Shown piece by piece: positions 7,169-15,032 of a DNA stretch of 21,816 bases. The stretch covers positions 1 through 21,816 of the forward strand of contig JAZONR010000074.1 in the NCBI GenBank assembly GCA_045654645.1. Direction: 5' to 3'. The translations under genes and the position numbers were made by a program. The first letter of the stretch is position 1. The number at the start of each line of letters is the position of its first letter. Source of the DNA: HGM04593 sp045654645 (lineage in GTDB: Bacteria; Bacteroidota; Bacteroidia; Bacteroidales; Bacteroidaceae). The notes beneath the pieces were generated by a model. The model was not told the origin of the DNA, ran no database searches, and saw only the letters and a program-made list of their open reading frames with translations.

Positions 7169-8875
7169 TCACTTAAACACGTGCTTGCCGTAATCAACCC
7201 CTTTAAGCTGATAAAATTTTGCCTCGCCCTGCAGACGGTTCAAAAAATCATCATAATTGCGTCTTTCTGCCGGTGTCCATCCGGCCTCGGCAACCGCTGC
7301 AAGACGTGGCAGCAGCAAATACTGCACAACCTCAGGCTCCTCAACCCACTCGGTCCAGAAATTGGCCTGAACACCCATATATTTAGGCTGCAATTCGGCA
7401 GCTACGTTATTCATAGGCTTGTAGCTGTAGACGCGTTCCACTGTCTCATCGCCATAGCCCTGAGAACGTGGCTCTGTCTCCAATTTAGATTGGCGGCGGT
7501 TGATATAATAGGGAATTTGTGGCGAGAGAATTGTTGTCATTCCTCGCTTGGCTGCATCCACAGCCGCATTGTCGGCGCCAATCCACGCCATTATGGTGAT
7601 GTCGTTGCCAAGCGGTTCCGTGTTGCCGTGCAGCACCTCGTTCCAGAAGATGAGCTTGCGCTGCTGTTCTGCGGGCTTTGCCGCAATGTGCTCCTTGAGC
7701 TGCTTGTAGAAGTGTATCTGAAGGTCGCGATAGTTGGTGGAGCCAATCTCCTTGAGCAGTGCCTGACACTGTGCATTATGCTCCCATTTGTGCGTGGGGC
7801 ACTCATCGCCGCCCAGGTGAATGTAACCAAATGGGAACATCTCCGTGAGTTCATCTATAACATCTTTTGCAAACTGCACAGCCAATGGATTGGCAACATT
7901 GATTACGTCGCCCGACACGCCTTGCCACTTCCACACCTCGTGGTTGTTTTCAGGGTCGCAAGCAAGAAATTCGGGATAAGATGCCACAGCCGCCTGCGAG
8001 TGGCCGGGAATATCAATTTCGGGCACAATCTCAATGAAACGCTCCTTGGCATAGGCAACAACCTCGGCAATGTCTTTGCGTGTGTAGAAGCCTCCGTAAC
8101 GTATGCCGTCGGGCTTCACATCGCCCCAAGCACACACTTTAGTGTCGCGCCACGCACCAATTTCGGTAAGTTTCGGATATTTCTTTATCTCTATGCGCCA
8201 TCCTTGGTCCTCGGTCAAATGCCAGTGAAAGCGGTTCATTTTGTAGGCTGCCATAATGTCGAGGATTTTCTTCACCTCCTCTTTGCCATAGAAATGACGG
8301 CCCTCATCAAGCATAAAACCACGCCAACCGAAACGAGGCTCGTCGGCAATCTTCACAACGGGAACGCTCCACTCCTTAACAGAAGCATCGGGCACGCCGG
8401 CCATCACATTGCGCGGCATAAGCTGCTTCAATGTCTGCAACGCATAGAAGAAGCCGGCAGGCTTGGCTGCTCTGATATCAATTCTCTTTTCGTAAACATC
8501 AAGCGTGTAGGCCTCTTCGCTCAATGATGAATCAATGTCGAGCACAATGTGGGCATCGCCCTTTGTGCGGCATTTATTCACACTGACTTTCTTGTTTATA
8601 CCAATTTTGCGACCGGGCTTCAGGCTGCTTCTCTTCAAGTATGCTTTTTTCAGCTTTATGCCTGTTGCACACTCAAGTTCGTTGGCAAAATTATCAACAA
8701 CAGCATCAATGCCGCTCTCTTTTGCTTTGGGATAAGCAATAACCACCTTACCTTCAAACAGGAATTTTCCCTCTCCCACACTCATCTGTGCGGGCTGCGG
8801 AATTACCGCAATCTCCTGTGCCTGCATCGATAATACAAAGAGACACAGCAACAATGACAGAACTCTCTTTTTCAT
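7169..8875 (-). CDS. Secreted GH20 beta-N-acetylhexosaminidase
   Basis: A 568-residue exo-glycosidase releasing terminal GlcNAc or GalNAc from glycans or peptidoglycan fragments. Residues 1-19 (MKKRVLSLLLCLFVLSMQA) are a signal peptide with no lipobox at the cleavage point, so a periplasmic or exported enzyme is expected. Residues 21-150 are the non-catalytic GH20b domain. The TIM barrel runs from about 175 (DEPRFGWRGFMLDEGRHF, then HWHLTEDQGWRIEIK). The catalytic pair is D357-E358 in GGDECPTHKW; the aspartate orients the substrate acetamido group. Length is normal. The gene starts 13 bp after the aminotransferase stop and ends before a strong terminator, so the two are probably co-transcribed. 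Host mucin glycans are a plausible substrate, but that is inference. Confidence 0.95.
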   Translation of the reverse strand: MKKRVLSLLLCLFVLSMQAQEIAVIPQPAQMSVGEGKFLFEGKVVIAYPKAKESGIDAVVDNFANELECATGIKLKKAYLKRSSLKPGRKIGINKKVSVNKCRTKGDAHIVLDIDSSLSEEAYTLDVYEKRIDIRAAKPAGFFYALQTLKQLMPRNVMAGVPDASVKEWSVPVVKIADEPRFGWRGFMLDEGRHFYGKEEVKKILDIMAAYKMNRFHWHLTEDQGWRIEIKKYPKLTEIGAWRDTKVCAWGDVKPDGIRYGGFYTRKDIAEVVAYAKERFIEIVPEIDIPGHSQAAVASYPEFLACDPENNHEVWKWQGVSGDVINVANPLAVQFAKDVIDELTEMFPFGYIHLGGDECPTHKWEHNAQCQALLKEIGSTNYRDLQIHFYKQLKEHIAAKPAEQQRKLIFWNEVLHGNTEPLGNDITIMAWIGADNAAVDAAKRGMTTILSPQIPYYINRRQSKLETEPRSQGYGDETVERVYSYKPMNNVAAELQPKYMGVQANFWTEWVEEPEVVQYLLLPRLAAVAEAGWTPAERRNYDDFLNRLQGEAKFYQLKGVDYGKHVFK

Positions 8876-8888
8876 CTTTTGTCAATTA

Positions 8889-10190
8889 TCAGTGTTTTTC
8901 ATTAAACAGTTTAAGTCGCTCCTCAAGCAGTGCATAATGGTGCGGCTTTATATTGGAGGAGCAGGCGCGTATGCCGTTGCGCAGTGCGCCGGTGGTAGCA
9001 AGGTCAATTCCGCTTATGCCATAATAGAGCAACTCCTTGAGCAACTCGCCACCGGGCATATCCTTGTAGCCTATGGTGAAGAAAAATCCATCACTCACAG
9101 GCTCTTCGCCATCGGTGTCATAGACCACATTAAAACCATTACGGGCAAAGATATCCTTTATCCTTGCCGTGCGCCGGGCATACTCTTTTATATCCCCCAC
9201 AAAATCATACTCGCCATCGCAGGCAGCCTTCAACATTGCCGCCATAGCACATTGGGCCGAGTGTGATACACCCGATGAGGATGTGTAGAGGAACGCATAA
9301 GCAAATGCCGCGCCAAAGCGTGGAATACCGTAGCGTTGTTTCAATGCGTCATAGTGTCGCGCATAGAGCTTGTTGGAAATGCAGGCAAGTGCAATGCGCT
9401 GCCCGGCGTAGCTGAAAATCTTTGAGGCACTTATGAGCAGTATATAGTTGTCGGTGTAGCGCGAGACACTCGGCTGGAAAGGAGGCTCGAACGGCTTGCT
9501 CATATCACGGCGGAAATCCATTGTCATATAAGCAAGGTCCTCAACAACAATAACATCGTGCTTTGCCGAGAGACGGCCTATAATTTCGAGCTCCTCATCG
9601 GTGAGCGACATCCAGGTGGGGTTGTTTGGCGTCGAATAGAGCACAGCACAGATGTTACCCTGTGCATAGTAGGATTCCAATTTCTCCTCGAGCGCCTTCC
9701 CGCGGAAGCCTGCAAGGTCAAACGACGCAATTTTAACGCCAATGACCTGGGCCTGCATCTTCTGCACCGGGAAACCGGGGTCGATATAAAGCACAGTGTC
9801 GCGCTTTGCATCCAACTGCGAAGCTATCATCAGCGAGGCAAACGAGGCCTGCATTGAACCGGCAGTGGGAATACAGCCCTGCCGGGCAATGTCGGCATCA
9901 ACAAAAGCCTTCACAAAGCGGGAAGCCTGCTCCTTGATTTCGGGAATTCCATCAATTATAGGATACACCGATGCCACGCCGCGTTGCAGTGCTTCACATT
10001 CGGCTTTGACGCCCACGGCCGATGGTGGCAACCCCGGCACGCCCATCTCGAAATGGATGAACTCAACGCCGGTTCGTGCCTCGGCGGCGCGCACCACAGC
10101 ACCTATCTGCCTGATGGAAGCAGAACGTATATCTTCAATCTCCAGTTCTCTTACGATTGAATCTATTTCTTCCGAATTTACGATACACAT
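8889..10190 (-). CDS. PLP-dependent class I/II aminotransferase
   Basis: A 433-residue fold-type I aminotransferase. PLP-binding features are PNNPT (from residue 188), the D218-x-x-Y221 pair in VEDLAYMTMD, the Schiff-base lysine K257 in SASKIFSYAGQRIA and the arginine that follows it. The frame can start at TTG (10199, MLKMCIV), but I chose the ATG at 10190 because ATG is preferred and the next residues (MCIVNSEEID) lead directly into the conserved DIRSASIRQI helix. The amino donor and acceptor cannot be told from sequence; it belongs to the aspartate/aromatic aminotransferase group. It lies 13 bp before the GH20 gene and overlaps a doubtful small basic ORF at its 5' end. Confidence 0.92.
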   Translation of the reverse strand: MCIVNSEEIDSIVRELEIEDIRSASIRQIGAVVRAAEARTGVEFIHFEMGVPGLPPSAVGVKAECEALQRGVASVYPIIDGIPEIKEQASRFVKAFVDADIARQGCIPTAGSMQASFASLMIASQLDAKRDTVLYIDPGFPVQKMQAQVIGVKIASFDLAGFRGKALEEKLESYYAQGNICAVLYSTPNNPTWMSLTDEELEIIGRLSAKHDVIVVEDLAYMTMDFRRDMSKPFEPPFQPSVSRYTDNYILLISASKIFSYAGQRIALACISNKLYARHYDALKQRYGIPRFGAAFAYAFLYTSSSGVSHSAQCAMAAMLKAACDGEYDFVGDIKEYARRTARIKDIFARNGFNVVYDTDGEEPVSDGFFFTIGYKDMPGGELLKELLYYGISGIDLATTGALRNGIRACSSNIKPHHYALLEERLKLFNEKH

Positions 10191-10332
10191 TTTTAACAAC
10201 TCTTCTCTTTGAAATCTTCTCGGCCTTCTTCAGCAATTTCCTTGCCTTGGCCTTGCTAAGCACCTTCTTTGCCGCCCGCGATATATCCTTCCCCTTTTTC
10301 TTATAGAGAATGTATAATAATATAGGTATCAT
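10135..10332 (-). CDS. Possible small basic membrane protein (65 codons), overlaps aminotransferase start
   Basis: ATG at 10332 starts a 65-codon frame encoding a hydrophobic N-terminus (MIPILLYILYKKK) followed by a Lys/Ala-rich helix (SRAAKKVLSKAKARKLLKK) and a very basic tail. The first 45 codons fill most of the 170-bp gap between ettA and the aminotransferase and use codons that look coding. The last 56 bases overlap the aminotransferase ATG and beyond. No recognised family and no strong Shine-Dalgarno. It may be a real small membrane-associated basic peptide, or a chance frame in the leader of the aminotransferase. Confidence 0.33.
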   Translation of the reverse strand: MIPILLYILYKKKGKDISRAAKKVLSKAKARKLLKKAEKISKRRVVKNVYRKFGRNRFNRKRTGD

Positions 10333-10347
10333 AGCTGCGCGGGTTAA

Positions 10348-10372
10348 ATGGAGGATTGCATTAATCCTCCAT
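10348..10372. terminator. Perfect 10-bp hairpin overlapping the ettA stop codon
   Basis: ATGGAGGATT (10348-10357) and AATCCTCCAT (10363-10372) form a perfect stem with a 5-nt loop. On the minus strand the left arm contains the last codons of ettA and the stop is at the stem-loop junction. The following bases are TTAACCC rather than a true T-run, so it may be a weak terminator, an mRNA 3'-end stabiliser or an attenuator before the aminotransferase. Confidence 0.5.
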
Positions 10373-12058
10373 CAATTTGCGATAACGCACCTTTTTAGGC
10401 TCCTCAATGCCCAGGCGGCGCATCTTGTTCTCCTCATAGTCGGAGTATGAGCCCTCGAAGCTATAGACATTGCCATCGCCTTCGAATGCAATGATGTGTG
10501 TACATATACGGTCGAGGAACCAACGGTCGTGGCTGATTACAACCGCACAACCTGCGAAGTTTTCGAGACCCTCCTCAAGCGCACGCAGTGTGTTCACGTC
10601 GATGTCATTGGTGGGCTCATCGAGGAGAAGCACGTTGCCACCCTCCTTCAATGCCATTGCAAGATGCAAGCGGTTGCGCTCACCACCCGACAACACACCA
10701 CATTTCTTCTCCTGGTCGGCACCCGAGAAGTTGAAGCGTGAGAGATAGGCGCGCACGTTAATCTCCTTGCCACCCAAACGCATAAGCTCATTGCCCTGGC
10801 TCATAACCTCGTATACGGTCTTGTCGGCAACAATATCCTTGTGGTTTTGGTCTACGTATGCAATTTTCACTGTCTCGCCAACCTCGAATGTACCCTCATC
10901 CACAGTCTCAAGGCCCATAATCATACGGAAAAGCGTTGTCTTACCGGCGCCGTTGGGACCAATGACGCCCACAATGCCGTTGGGAGGAAGCATAAAATTC
11001 AGGTTGCTGAAGAGATGCTTGCTGCCGAATGACTTACCAATATTCTCGGCGTTGATAACCTTGTTTCCAAGGCGTGGGCCATTGGGAATGAAAATCTCGA
11101 GTTTCTCCTCGCGCTCCTTCTGGTCCTCGTTCAACATTCTCTCATAAGAGTTAAGACGTGCCTTACCCTTTGCCTGACGAGCCTTGGGCGACATACGCAC
11201 CCACTCGAGCTCGCGCTCAAGAGTCTTGCGGCGCTTGCTTGCGCTCTTCTCCTCCTGCTCCATACGCTTTGTCTTTTGGTCGAGCCAAGATGAGTAGTTA
11301 CCCTGCCAGGGAATTCCCTCGCCACGGTCAAGCTCAAGAATCCAACCTGCAACATCATCAAGGAAATAGCGGTCGTGGGTAACGGCAATAACAGTACCCT
11401 CGTACTGGTTCAGGTGCTGCTCCAGCCAGTCGATGCTCTCGGCATCGAGGTGGTTGGTGGGCTCATCGAGCAACAGCACGTCGGGCTTTGAAAGAAGCAG
11501 ACGGCACAGTGCCACACGGCGACGCTCACCACCCGACAAGTGGTCTACAAGCTCATCGGGAGCAGGACAACGCAATGCAGCCATTGCACGCTCGAGCTTG
11601 CTGTCGAGGTTCCAGGCATCGGTTGCATCAATTATATCCTGCAGCTCGGCCTGACGGGCAAAGAGCTGATTCATCTTCTCCTCGTTCTCGTAATATTCGG
11701 GCAAACAGAACTTCTGGTTTATCTCCTCATACTCAGCAAGTGCGTCTACAATTGACTGCACACCCTCCTTCACGCAATCCATCACAGTTTTGCCGTCCTG
11801 AAGCTGAGGGTCCTGGGGAAGATAGCCCACCGAATAGCCGGGCGACCACACTACATTGCCTTGATAATCATTGTCGAGTCCCGCGATAATCTTCATAAGG
11901 GTTGATTTACCCGCACCGTTCATACCCACGATACCAATCTTTGCACCATAGAAGAAGGAGAGGTAAATATTCTTCAACACCTGCTTGTTTGTCTGCTTGA
12001 TTGTCTTGCTCAAGCCCACCATCGAAAAGATGATTTTCTTGTCATCAACTGTTGCCAT
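10361..12058 (-). CDS. ettA: ABC-F ATPase, energy-dependent translational throttle EttA
   Basis: A 565-residue protein with two ABC domains and no membrane segments. Domain 1 has Walker A GMNGAGKST (45-53), signature LSGGE (174-178) and Walker B LLLDEP (195-200). Domain 2 has GPNGAGKTT, LSGGERNRLHLA and LLLDEPTNDID. The EttA-typical stretches LSFFYGAKIGIVGMNGAGKS, ELDRGEGIPWQGNYSSWL and GPRLGNKVI match E. coli EttA closely by memory. EttA binds the ribosomal E site and regulates the first elongation steps according to ATP/ADP ratio. The ATG at 12058 gives the usual N-terminus. It heads a probable ettA-(small ORF)-aminotransferase-GH20 run. Its 360-bp upstream region carries a long inverted repeat. 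Confidence 0.94.
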   Translation of the reverse strand: MATVDDKKIIFSMVGLSKTIKQTNKQVLKNIYLSFFYGAKIGIVGMNGAGKSTLMKIIAGLDNDYQGNVVWSPGYSVGYLPQDPQLQDGKTVMDCVKEGVQSIVDALAEYEEINQKFCLPEYYENEEKMNQLFARQAELQDIIDATDAWNLDSKLERAMAALRCPAPDELVDHLSGGERRRVALCRLLLSKPDVLLLDEPTNHLDAESIDWLEQHLNQYEGTVIAVTHDRYFLDDVAGWILELDRGEGIPWQGNYSSWLDQKTKRMEQEEKSASKRRKTLERELEWVRMSPKARQAKGKARLNSYERMLNEDQKEREEKLEIFIPNGPRLGNKVINAENIGKSFGSKHLFSNLNFMLPPNGIVGVIGPNGAGKTTLFRMIMGLETVDEGTFEVGETVKIAYVDQNHKDIVADKTVYEVMSQGNELMRLGGKEINVRAYLSRFNFSGADQEKKCGVLSGGERNRLHLAMALKEGGNVLLLDEPTNDIDVNTLRALEEGLENFAGCAVVISHDRWFLDRICTHIIAFEGDGNVYSFEGSYSDYEENKMRRLGIEEPKKVRYRKLMED

Positions 12059-12421
12059 AAATCTATTTTTATTGTTATATTATTCCTAATTTATATAAAT
12101 ATCTGCGAAGATAGTGATTTTTTGCGAGATTACAGCAATGAAAGCCACAAAAGCAAACGATGGTGCCCCAAAAGTATTAAAGGGGCAGCATCGTTTGTGA
12201 GAAGTTGAATAAAAAGAGCTGTTTTAAGGCTTGCGAAGCCCGAAAAAGCGCAACCGACGCAGCACGCGAGAGCAGAGAGTGCTTGCATTCTATGCCGAGC
12301 AGCAAGGAGGAAAAACCTTGCATTGCGGTTTAATTTACTAAGCGTAAATGAGCATTTTGAGGGCGAGTATAACACAAAAGAGCCTTTTTAGTCAGCTTCT
12401 TGCAAAGTAAAGAAATATTTG
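12059..12421. other. 363-bp region between ettA and the GNAT gene, no convincing protein gene
   Basis: Short frames on both strands here lack start signals and recognisable domains. What is visible is a 16-bp interrupted inverted repeat at 12154-12197, a small GGCTT-GCG-AAGCC hairpin at 12228-12240, several partly complementary segments rich in GC between 12240 and 12330, and a -7-like octamer TTACTTTG (12410-12403, minus). The mixture resembles either a small structured RNA ending at the 12154-12197 hairpin or a dispersed intergenic repeat. Confidence 0.45.
12154..12197. repeat. Long inverted repeat upstream of ettA
   Basis: CAAACGATG-G-TGCCCC (12154-12169) pairs with GGGGCA-G-CATCGTTTG (12182-12197): 15 base pairs interrupted by one G-G mismatch, with a 12-nt loop. 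The minus-strand octamer TACTTTTG (12176-12169), an exact TAnnTTTG match, falls across the loop. It could be an operator over an ettA promoter or, on the minus strand where CTTTTG follows, a weak terminator of an upstream RNA. Confidence 0.6.
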
Positions 12422-12913
12422 TCAGATACTCATCTGATAGGCATCGCGTGCATCGCCGTTGGCAAGATATATCACGCCGCAACGTTGAAATCCATATTTT
12501 TGCAGGATGTGATGCATTATCACGTTGTCGCGGTGTGTGTCTATGCGCACTGTTGTGCAACGCTCAAAAGCCCAGTCGAGCAGCCTGCGCGCATACCCCT
12601 TGCCGGGCTTTGCAACCGCAATGCGGTGGATTACATAGTAGGGGTTGTCATTGAGCCACGTGCCACCTTCAATGGTGCTGTATGTGGGGTCGGGCCCCGG
12701 AATGAACGACATTGCTGCTTCAATATCACCACCGGCACTCTCCGATGCAACGTAGCATACGCCACGCTCAATATCGGCACGCACCACCTCTTGCGATGGG
12801 TAGCCGCTGCCCCACTGCTTCATATTGCCGCTTGCGCGCATAATGCCTTTTGCACACTCAAAGAGCTGCATCAGTGCCGGTATATCATCATTTATTGCTT
12901 TGCGGAGATACAT
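12422..12913 (-). CDS. GNAT-family N-acetyltransferase
   Basis: A 163-residue single-domain acetyltransferase. It begins with the usual beta strand (MYLRKAINDDIPALMQLFE). The acetyl-CoA binding motif A is IHRIAVAKPGKGYARRLLDW (95-114), a Q/RxxGxG/A-type loop. Motif B, THRDNVIMHHILQKYGFQ, follows and ends in the FxxCG strand. The substrate cannot be inferred. The gene is followed by a perfect 6-bp hairpin that includes its stop codon (TCAGAT/ATCTGA at 12422-12437). It is separated from the upstream rmuC by a 110-bp gap with a terminator, so it is probably transcribed on its own, but I do not see a clear promoter. Confidence 0.9.
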   Translation of the reverse strand: MYLRKAINDDIPALMQLFECAKGIMRASGNMKQWGSGYPSQEVVRADIERGVCYVASESAGGDIEAAMSFIPGPDPTYSTIEGGTWLNDNPYYVIHRIAVAKPGKGYARRLLDWAFERCTTVRIDTHRDNVIMHHILQKYGFQRCGVIYLANGDARDAYQMSI

Positions 12914-12942
12914 AAAAGAAGGTTAAAGCTTGTGCAAGCGAG

Positions 12943-12967
12943 TAAAAACCAAGCTTGCTTGGGTTTT
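12943..12967 (-). terminator. Probable Rho-independent terminator after rmuC
   Basis: On the minus strand AAAACCCAAG-CAAG-CTTGGTTTTT folds into a 9-bp stem with one bulged G and a 4-nt loop, running directly into five T residues. It lies 57 bases after the rmuC stop. A smaller GCTTG-CA-CAAGC palindrome (12928-12939) follows toward the GNAT gene. Confidence 0.55.
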
Positions 12968-13023
12968 GCAACGAGCGCAGCCAAGGTTCAAGCACACAAA
13001 GTGGGGTTAAAGGGGAAAACTGA

Positions 13024-14352
13024 TTATTCATCTACTATTCCTTCGGGTATTTGCTTTGTTGTGGTGAGGAGTCCTTGTTCTTTAAGGTCATTCAGGCGTT
13101 TTGTTATATTGCCCTTGCCGGTGGTAAGTTGCTTTAGGGCATCTGTATAAGCCTCGGAAGCTTTCTTCAGCGCACCGTCAATCTTTGTGAAATTGTCGAT
13201 GAAATTGACAAACTTGTCATATATTGCATTGGCTGTGTCCACAATCTTTTGCACGTCGCGTTGCTGGCGCTCGCGTGTCCACAATGAGTTTACCACAAAG
13301 AGTGTGGTTATGAGGTTCGAGGGTGAGATTAGCACAATACCCTTCTTGTAGGCATAGTTCCACAGCTTGTTGTCGGCTTCCATAGCTACAAAGTAGGAGG
13401 GCTCGTTGGGGATGAAAAGCATCACATAGTCGAGCGAGTTTACATTGTATTTGTCATAGCGTTTGCCGGCAAGGCAGTCGATGTGGTTGCGCACACTGGC
13501 AACGTGCTCTTTGAGATAGAATGTGCGTGTTGTCTCATCCTCGGCACGAAGATAGGCCATATAGGCCTTGAGCGACACTTTTGAGTCTATTATAATATCG
13601 CGTTTGCCCGGGAAGTGAACAATCACATCGGGTATCATACGGCTGTCGCTCTCATCGTTCTGCAGCGCACAGCCCAACTCATCGCGCAAGGTTGCCTGCA
13701 CCTCCCACTGCTGCCCCTTCACAAGGCCCGAATTCTCGAGAATCTGCTCCAGGATTGTCTCGCCCCAATCGCCCTGAAACTTGTTGTTGTTTGTGCCCAC
13801 AAGGGCGTTGGTTAGGTTTACGGCATCTTGGCTTATGCGCTGATTGGCTTCAACGAGGCTTTTTATGCTCTCCTGCAGCGAGAAGCGCTGCTTGCTCTCC
13901 TCGCCATAGTAGCCCTCGACCTTCTCACGGAACTGTTTGAGGTCTGTGTCGAAGGGGCGCAACATCTCCTCGAGGCGTTGCTGCGACTGCTTGTTGAATA
14001 TCTCGCTATTCTTTTCAAGCACATCGGCGGCCATAGCTTTGAACTCAACGCGCATCTGCTCAAGAGCGGCCTTGTACTGCTCTTTTTGCTCATCTATGCG
14101 AGCCGTGAGCATCTTGTTCTCGCTTTCAAGTGCCGCTGTTCGTGCAAACTGCTCCTCGCGCAGTGCCTGCTGGGCATTGACACTCTCGTTGGCGCGTTTC
14201 ACATCATCGTGTAGCGAGGTGCATCTTGCATCCAACATTGAATTTTCCTTTTCGAGCGCTGCGCATTTGCCATAGAGCGCATTATATTTCACAGCCATTA
14301 TGGCAACAGCAGCAAGCAGCAGAATGGATATTGAGATGAGAAGTATTGTCAT
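13024..14352 (-). CDS. rmuC: RmuC-family protein
   Basis: A 442-residue protein with an N-terminal membrane helix (MTILLISISILLLAAVAIM), a coiled coil from about residue 30 to 165, rich in Glu/Gln/Lys/Ala (LEKENSMLDAR, RVEFKAMAADVLEKN), and the RmuC domain from about 165 to 400. The domain contains FQGDWGETILEQILENSGL, then PDVIVHFPGKRDIIIDSKVSL and DYVMLFIPNEPSYFVAM, all highly characteristic. The family has a PD-(D/E)xK nuclease-like core and limits inversions at short inverted repeats in E. coli; its exact activity is poorly defined. Length is close to the family norm. Upstream 109 bp separate it from the YtxH/holin-X set; a weak -7-like TACCTTTA (14387-14380) lies 28 bases before the ATG. 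Confidence 0.95.
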   Translation of the reverse strand: MTILLISISILLLAAVAIMAVKYNALYGKCAALEKENSMLDARCTSLHDDVKRANESVNAQQALREEQFARTAALESENKMLTARIDEQKEQYKAALEQMRVEFKAMAADVLEKNSEIFNKQSQQRLEEMLRPFDTDLKQFREKVEGYYGEESKQRFSLQESIKSLVEANQRISQDAVNLTNALVGTNNNKFQGDWGETILEQILENSGLVKGQQWEVQATLRDELGCALQNDESDSRMIPDVIVHFPGKRDIIIDSKVSLKAYMAYLRAEDETTRTFYLKEHVASVRNHIDCLAGKRYDKYNVNSLDYVMLFIPNEPSYFVAMEADNKLWNYAYKKGIVLISPSNLITTLFVVNSLWTRERQQRDVQKIVDTANAIYDKFVNFIDNFTKIDGALKKASEAYTDALKQLTTGKGNITKRLNDLKEQGLLTTTKQIPEGIVDE

Positions 14353-14461
14353 TTCCTACCTTGGTTTTATTGTTCCGTGTAAAGGTAGTGAAAAGCCGTC
14401 AGCAAAAAAACAGGTTAAAGCAAATTTTATAAACAACACCACTCATCCTAAATACAAAACG

Positions 14462-14683
14462 CTACTCTTTTCGGTGGAAAAACAACTCCACAATGGAGCG
14501 ATACTTTGGTGGCAGGGCACACTGCAACAGCGCCCCTGTGAGCCCTTCCATTGTAAAGAGCGAGCAAAGACGCTGTTGCATACGTTTGCCAAGCGCATCA
14601 ATGGCCGCATCGTTGGCCGCAATTTCGCGGCGCAGGCTGCGCAGCGACACTATGTTGTGAACATTATTCTTTCTCACACTCAT
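14462..14683 (-). CDS. Small basic hypothetical protein at the end of the YtxH/holin-X operon
   Basis: A 73-residue frame starting at ATG 14683 (MSVRKNNVHNIVSLRSLRRE) that overlaps the 3' end of the holin-X gene by 20 bases. A TTG 18 bases upstream is open too, but the ATG is preceded by AAGGAGAGG (14696-14688), an unusually strong Shine-Dalgarno for this group. No signal peptide or membrane helix; the N-terminus is basic and helical. I do not recognise the family. In enterobacteria the YqjD-YqjE pair is followed by a small basic protein, YqjK, so this may be a positional counterpart. That is inference from gene order, not sequence similarity. Confidence 0.7.
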   Translation of the reverse strand: MSVRKNNVHNIVSLRSLRREIAANDAAIDALGKRMQQRLCSLFTMEGLTGALLQCALPPKYRSIVELFFHRKE

Positions 14684-15029
14684 TTTTCCTCTCCTTGCCA
14701 AAAAACATTGTAACGAAGTGCCTCACCACTCTGTCGGTAAAGAGAGACCCTCGCAACAGATACACCAACAGTGCTACTGCAAAAAGCAGCAACGCCGCAA
14801 CCACCATCGACAGTGCAACGCCAATGAGCGGCACAAGCACAACCACCATTGCTGCAATTAACATAAATAGCGCAACAAGGAGGAGCACAGATAGTGCAAA
14901 GCCGCATACAATGTCCCCCATCAACAGCGAGAGGCCTTCTATCAAACGCAGTTTACACCCATCTGCACTCCTCTTGAGATATTCAAGAGCATCCTTAGAG
15001 ATTTCTTCAATGTTAGCTCCCAAGGCCAT
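14664..15029 (-). CDS. Holin-X/YqjE-like small membrane protein
   Basis: A 121-residue protein with an amphipathic N-terminus (MALGANIEEISKDALEYLKR), two long hydrophobic helices covering about residues 40-65 and 70-95, and a charged tail ending GKERKNECEKE. This architecture is that of the phage-holin-X/YqjE family (PF07332), which despite the name is mostly chromosomal and not lytic. It starts 3 bases after the YtxH-like stop, with GAGGAG just upstream, and overlaps the following small gene by 20 bases, so the three are translationally coupled. Members are linked to envelope or stress physiology, but function is not established. Confidence 0.8.
   Translation of the reverse strand: MALGANIEEISKDALEYLKRSADGCKLRLIEGLSLLMGDIVCGFALSVLLLVALFMLIAAMVVVLVPLIGVALSMVVAALLLFAVALLVYLLRGSLFTDRVVRHFVTMFFGKERKNECEKE
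14688..14696 (-). promoter_or_regulatory. Strong Shine-Dalgarno deciding the start of the small basic protein
   Basis: On the minus strand AAGGAGAGG lies 4 bases before the ATG at 14683. It is near-consensus, unlike most starts in this window, and lies inside the holin-X coding sequence. It favours the ATG over the in-frame TTG at 14701. Confidence 0.6.
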
Positions 15030-15032
15030 AGG

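Noticed and set aside
7160..8527. A long plus-strand open frame of 455 codons opposite the GH20 gene
   Set aside because: The minus-strand GH20 has a signal peptide and the catalytic DE pair. The plus-strand frame has no recognised motif and is cysteine/histidine/leucine-rich as antisense frames of this codon usage tend to be.
12130..12560. Short minus-strand frames of 76-81 codons in and around the ettA-GNAT gap
   Set aside because: No domain and no start signal, and they overlap the GNAT gene or the inverted repeat; better explained as a non-coding or repeat region.
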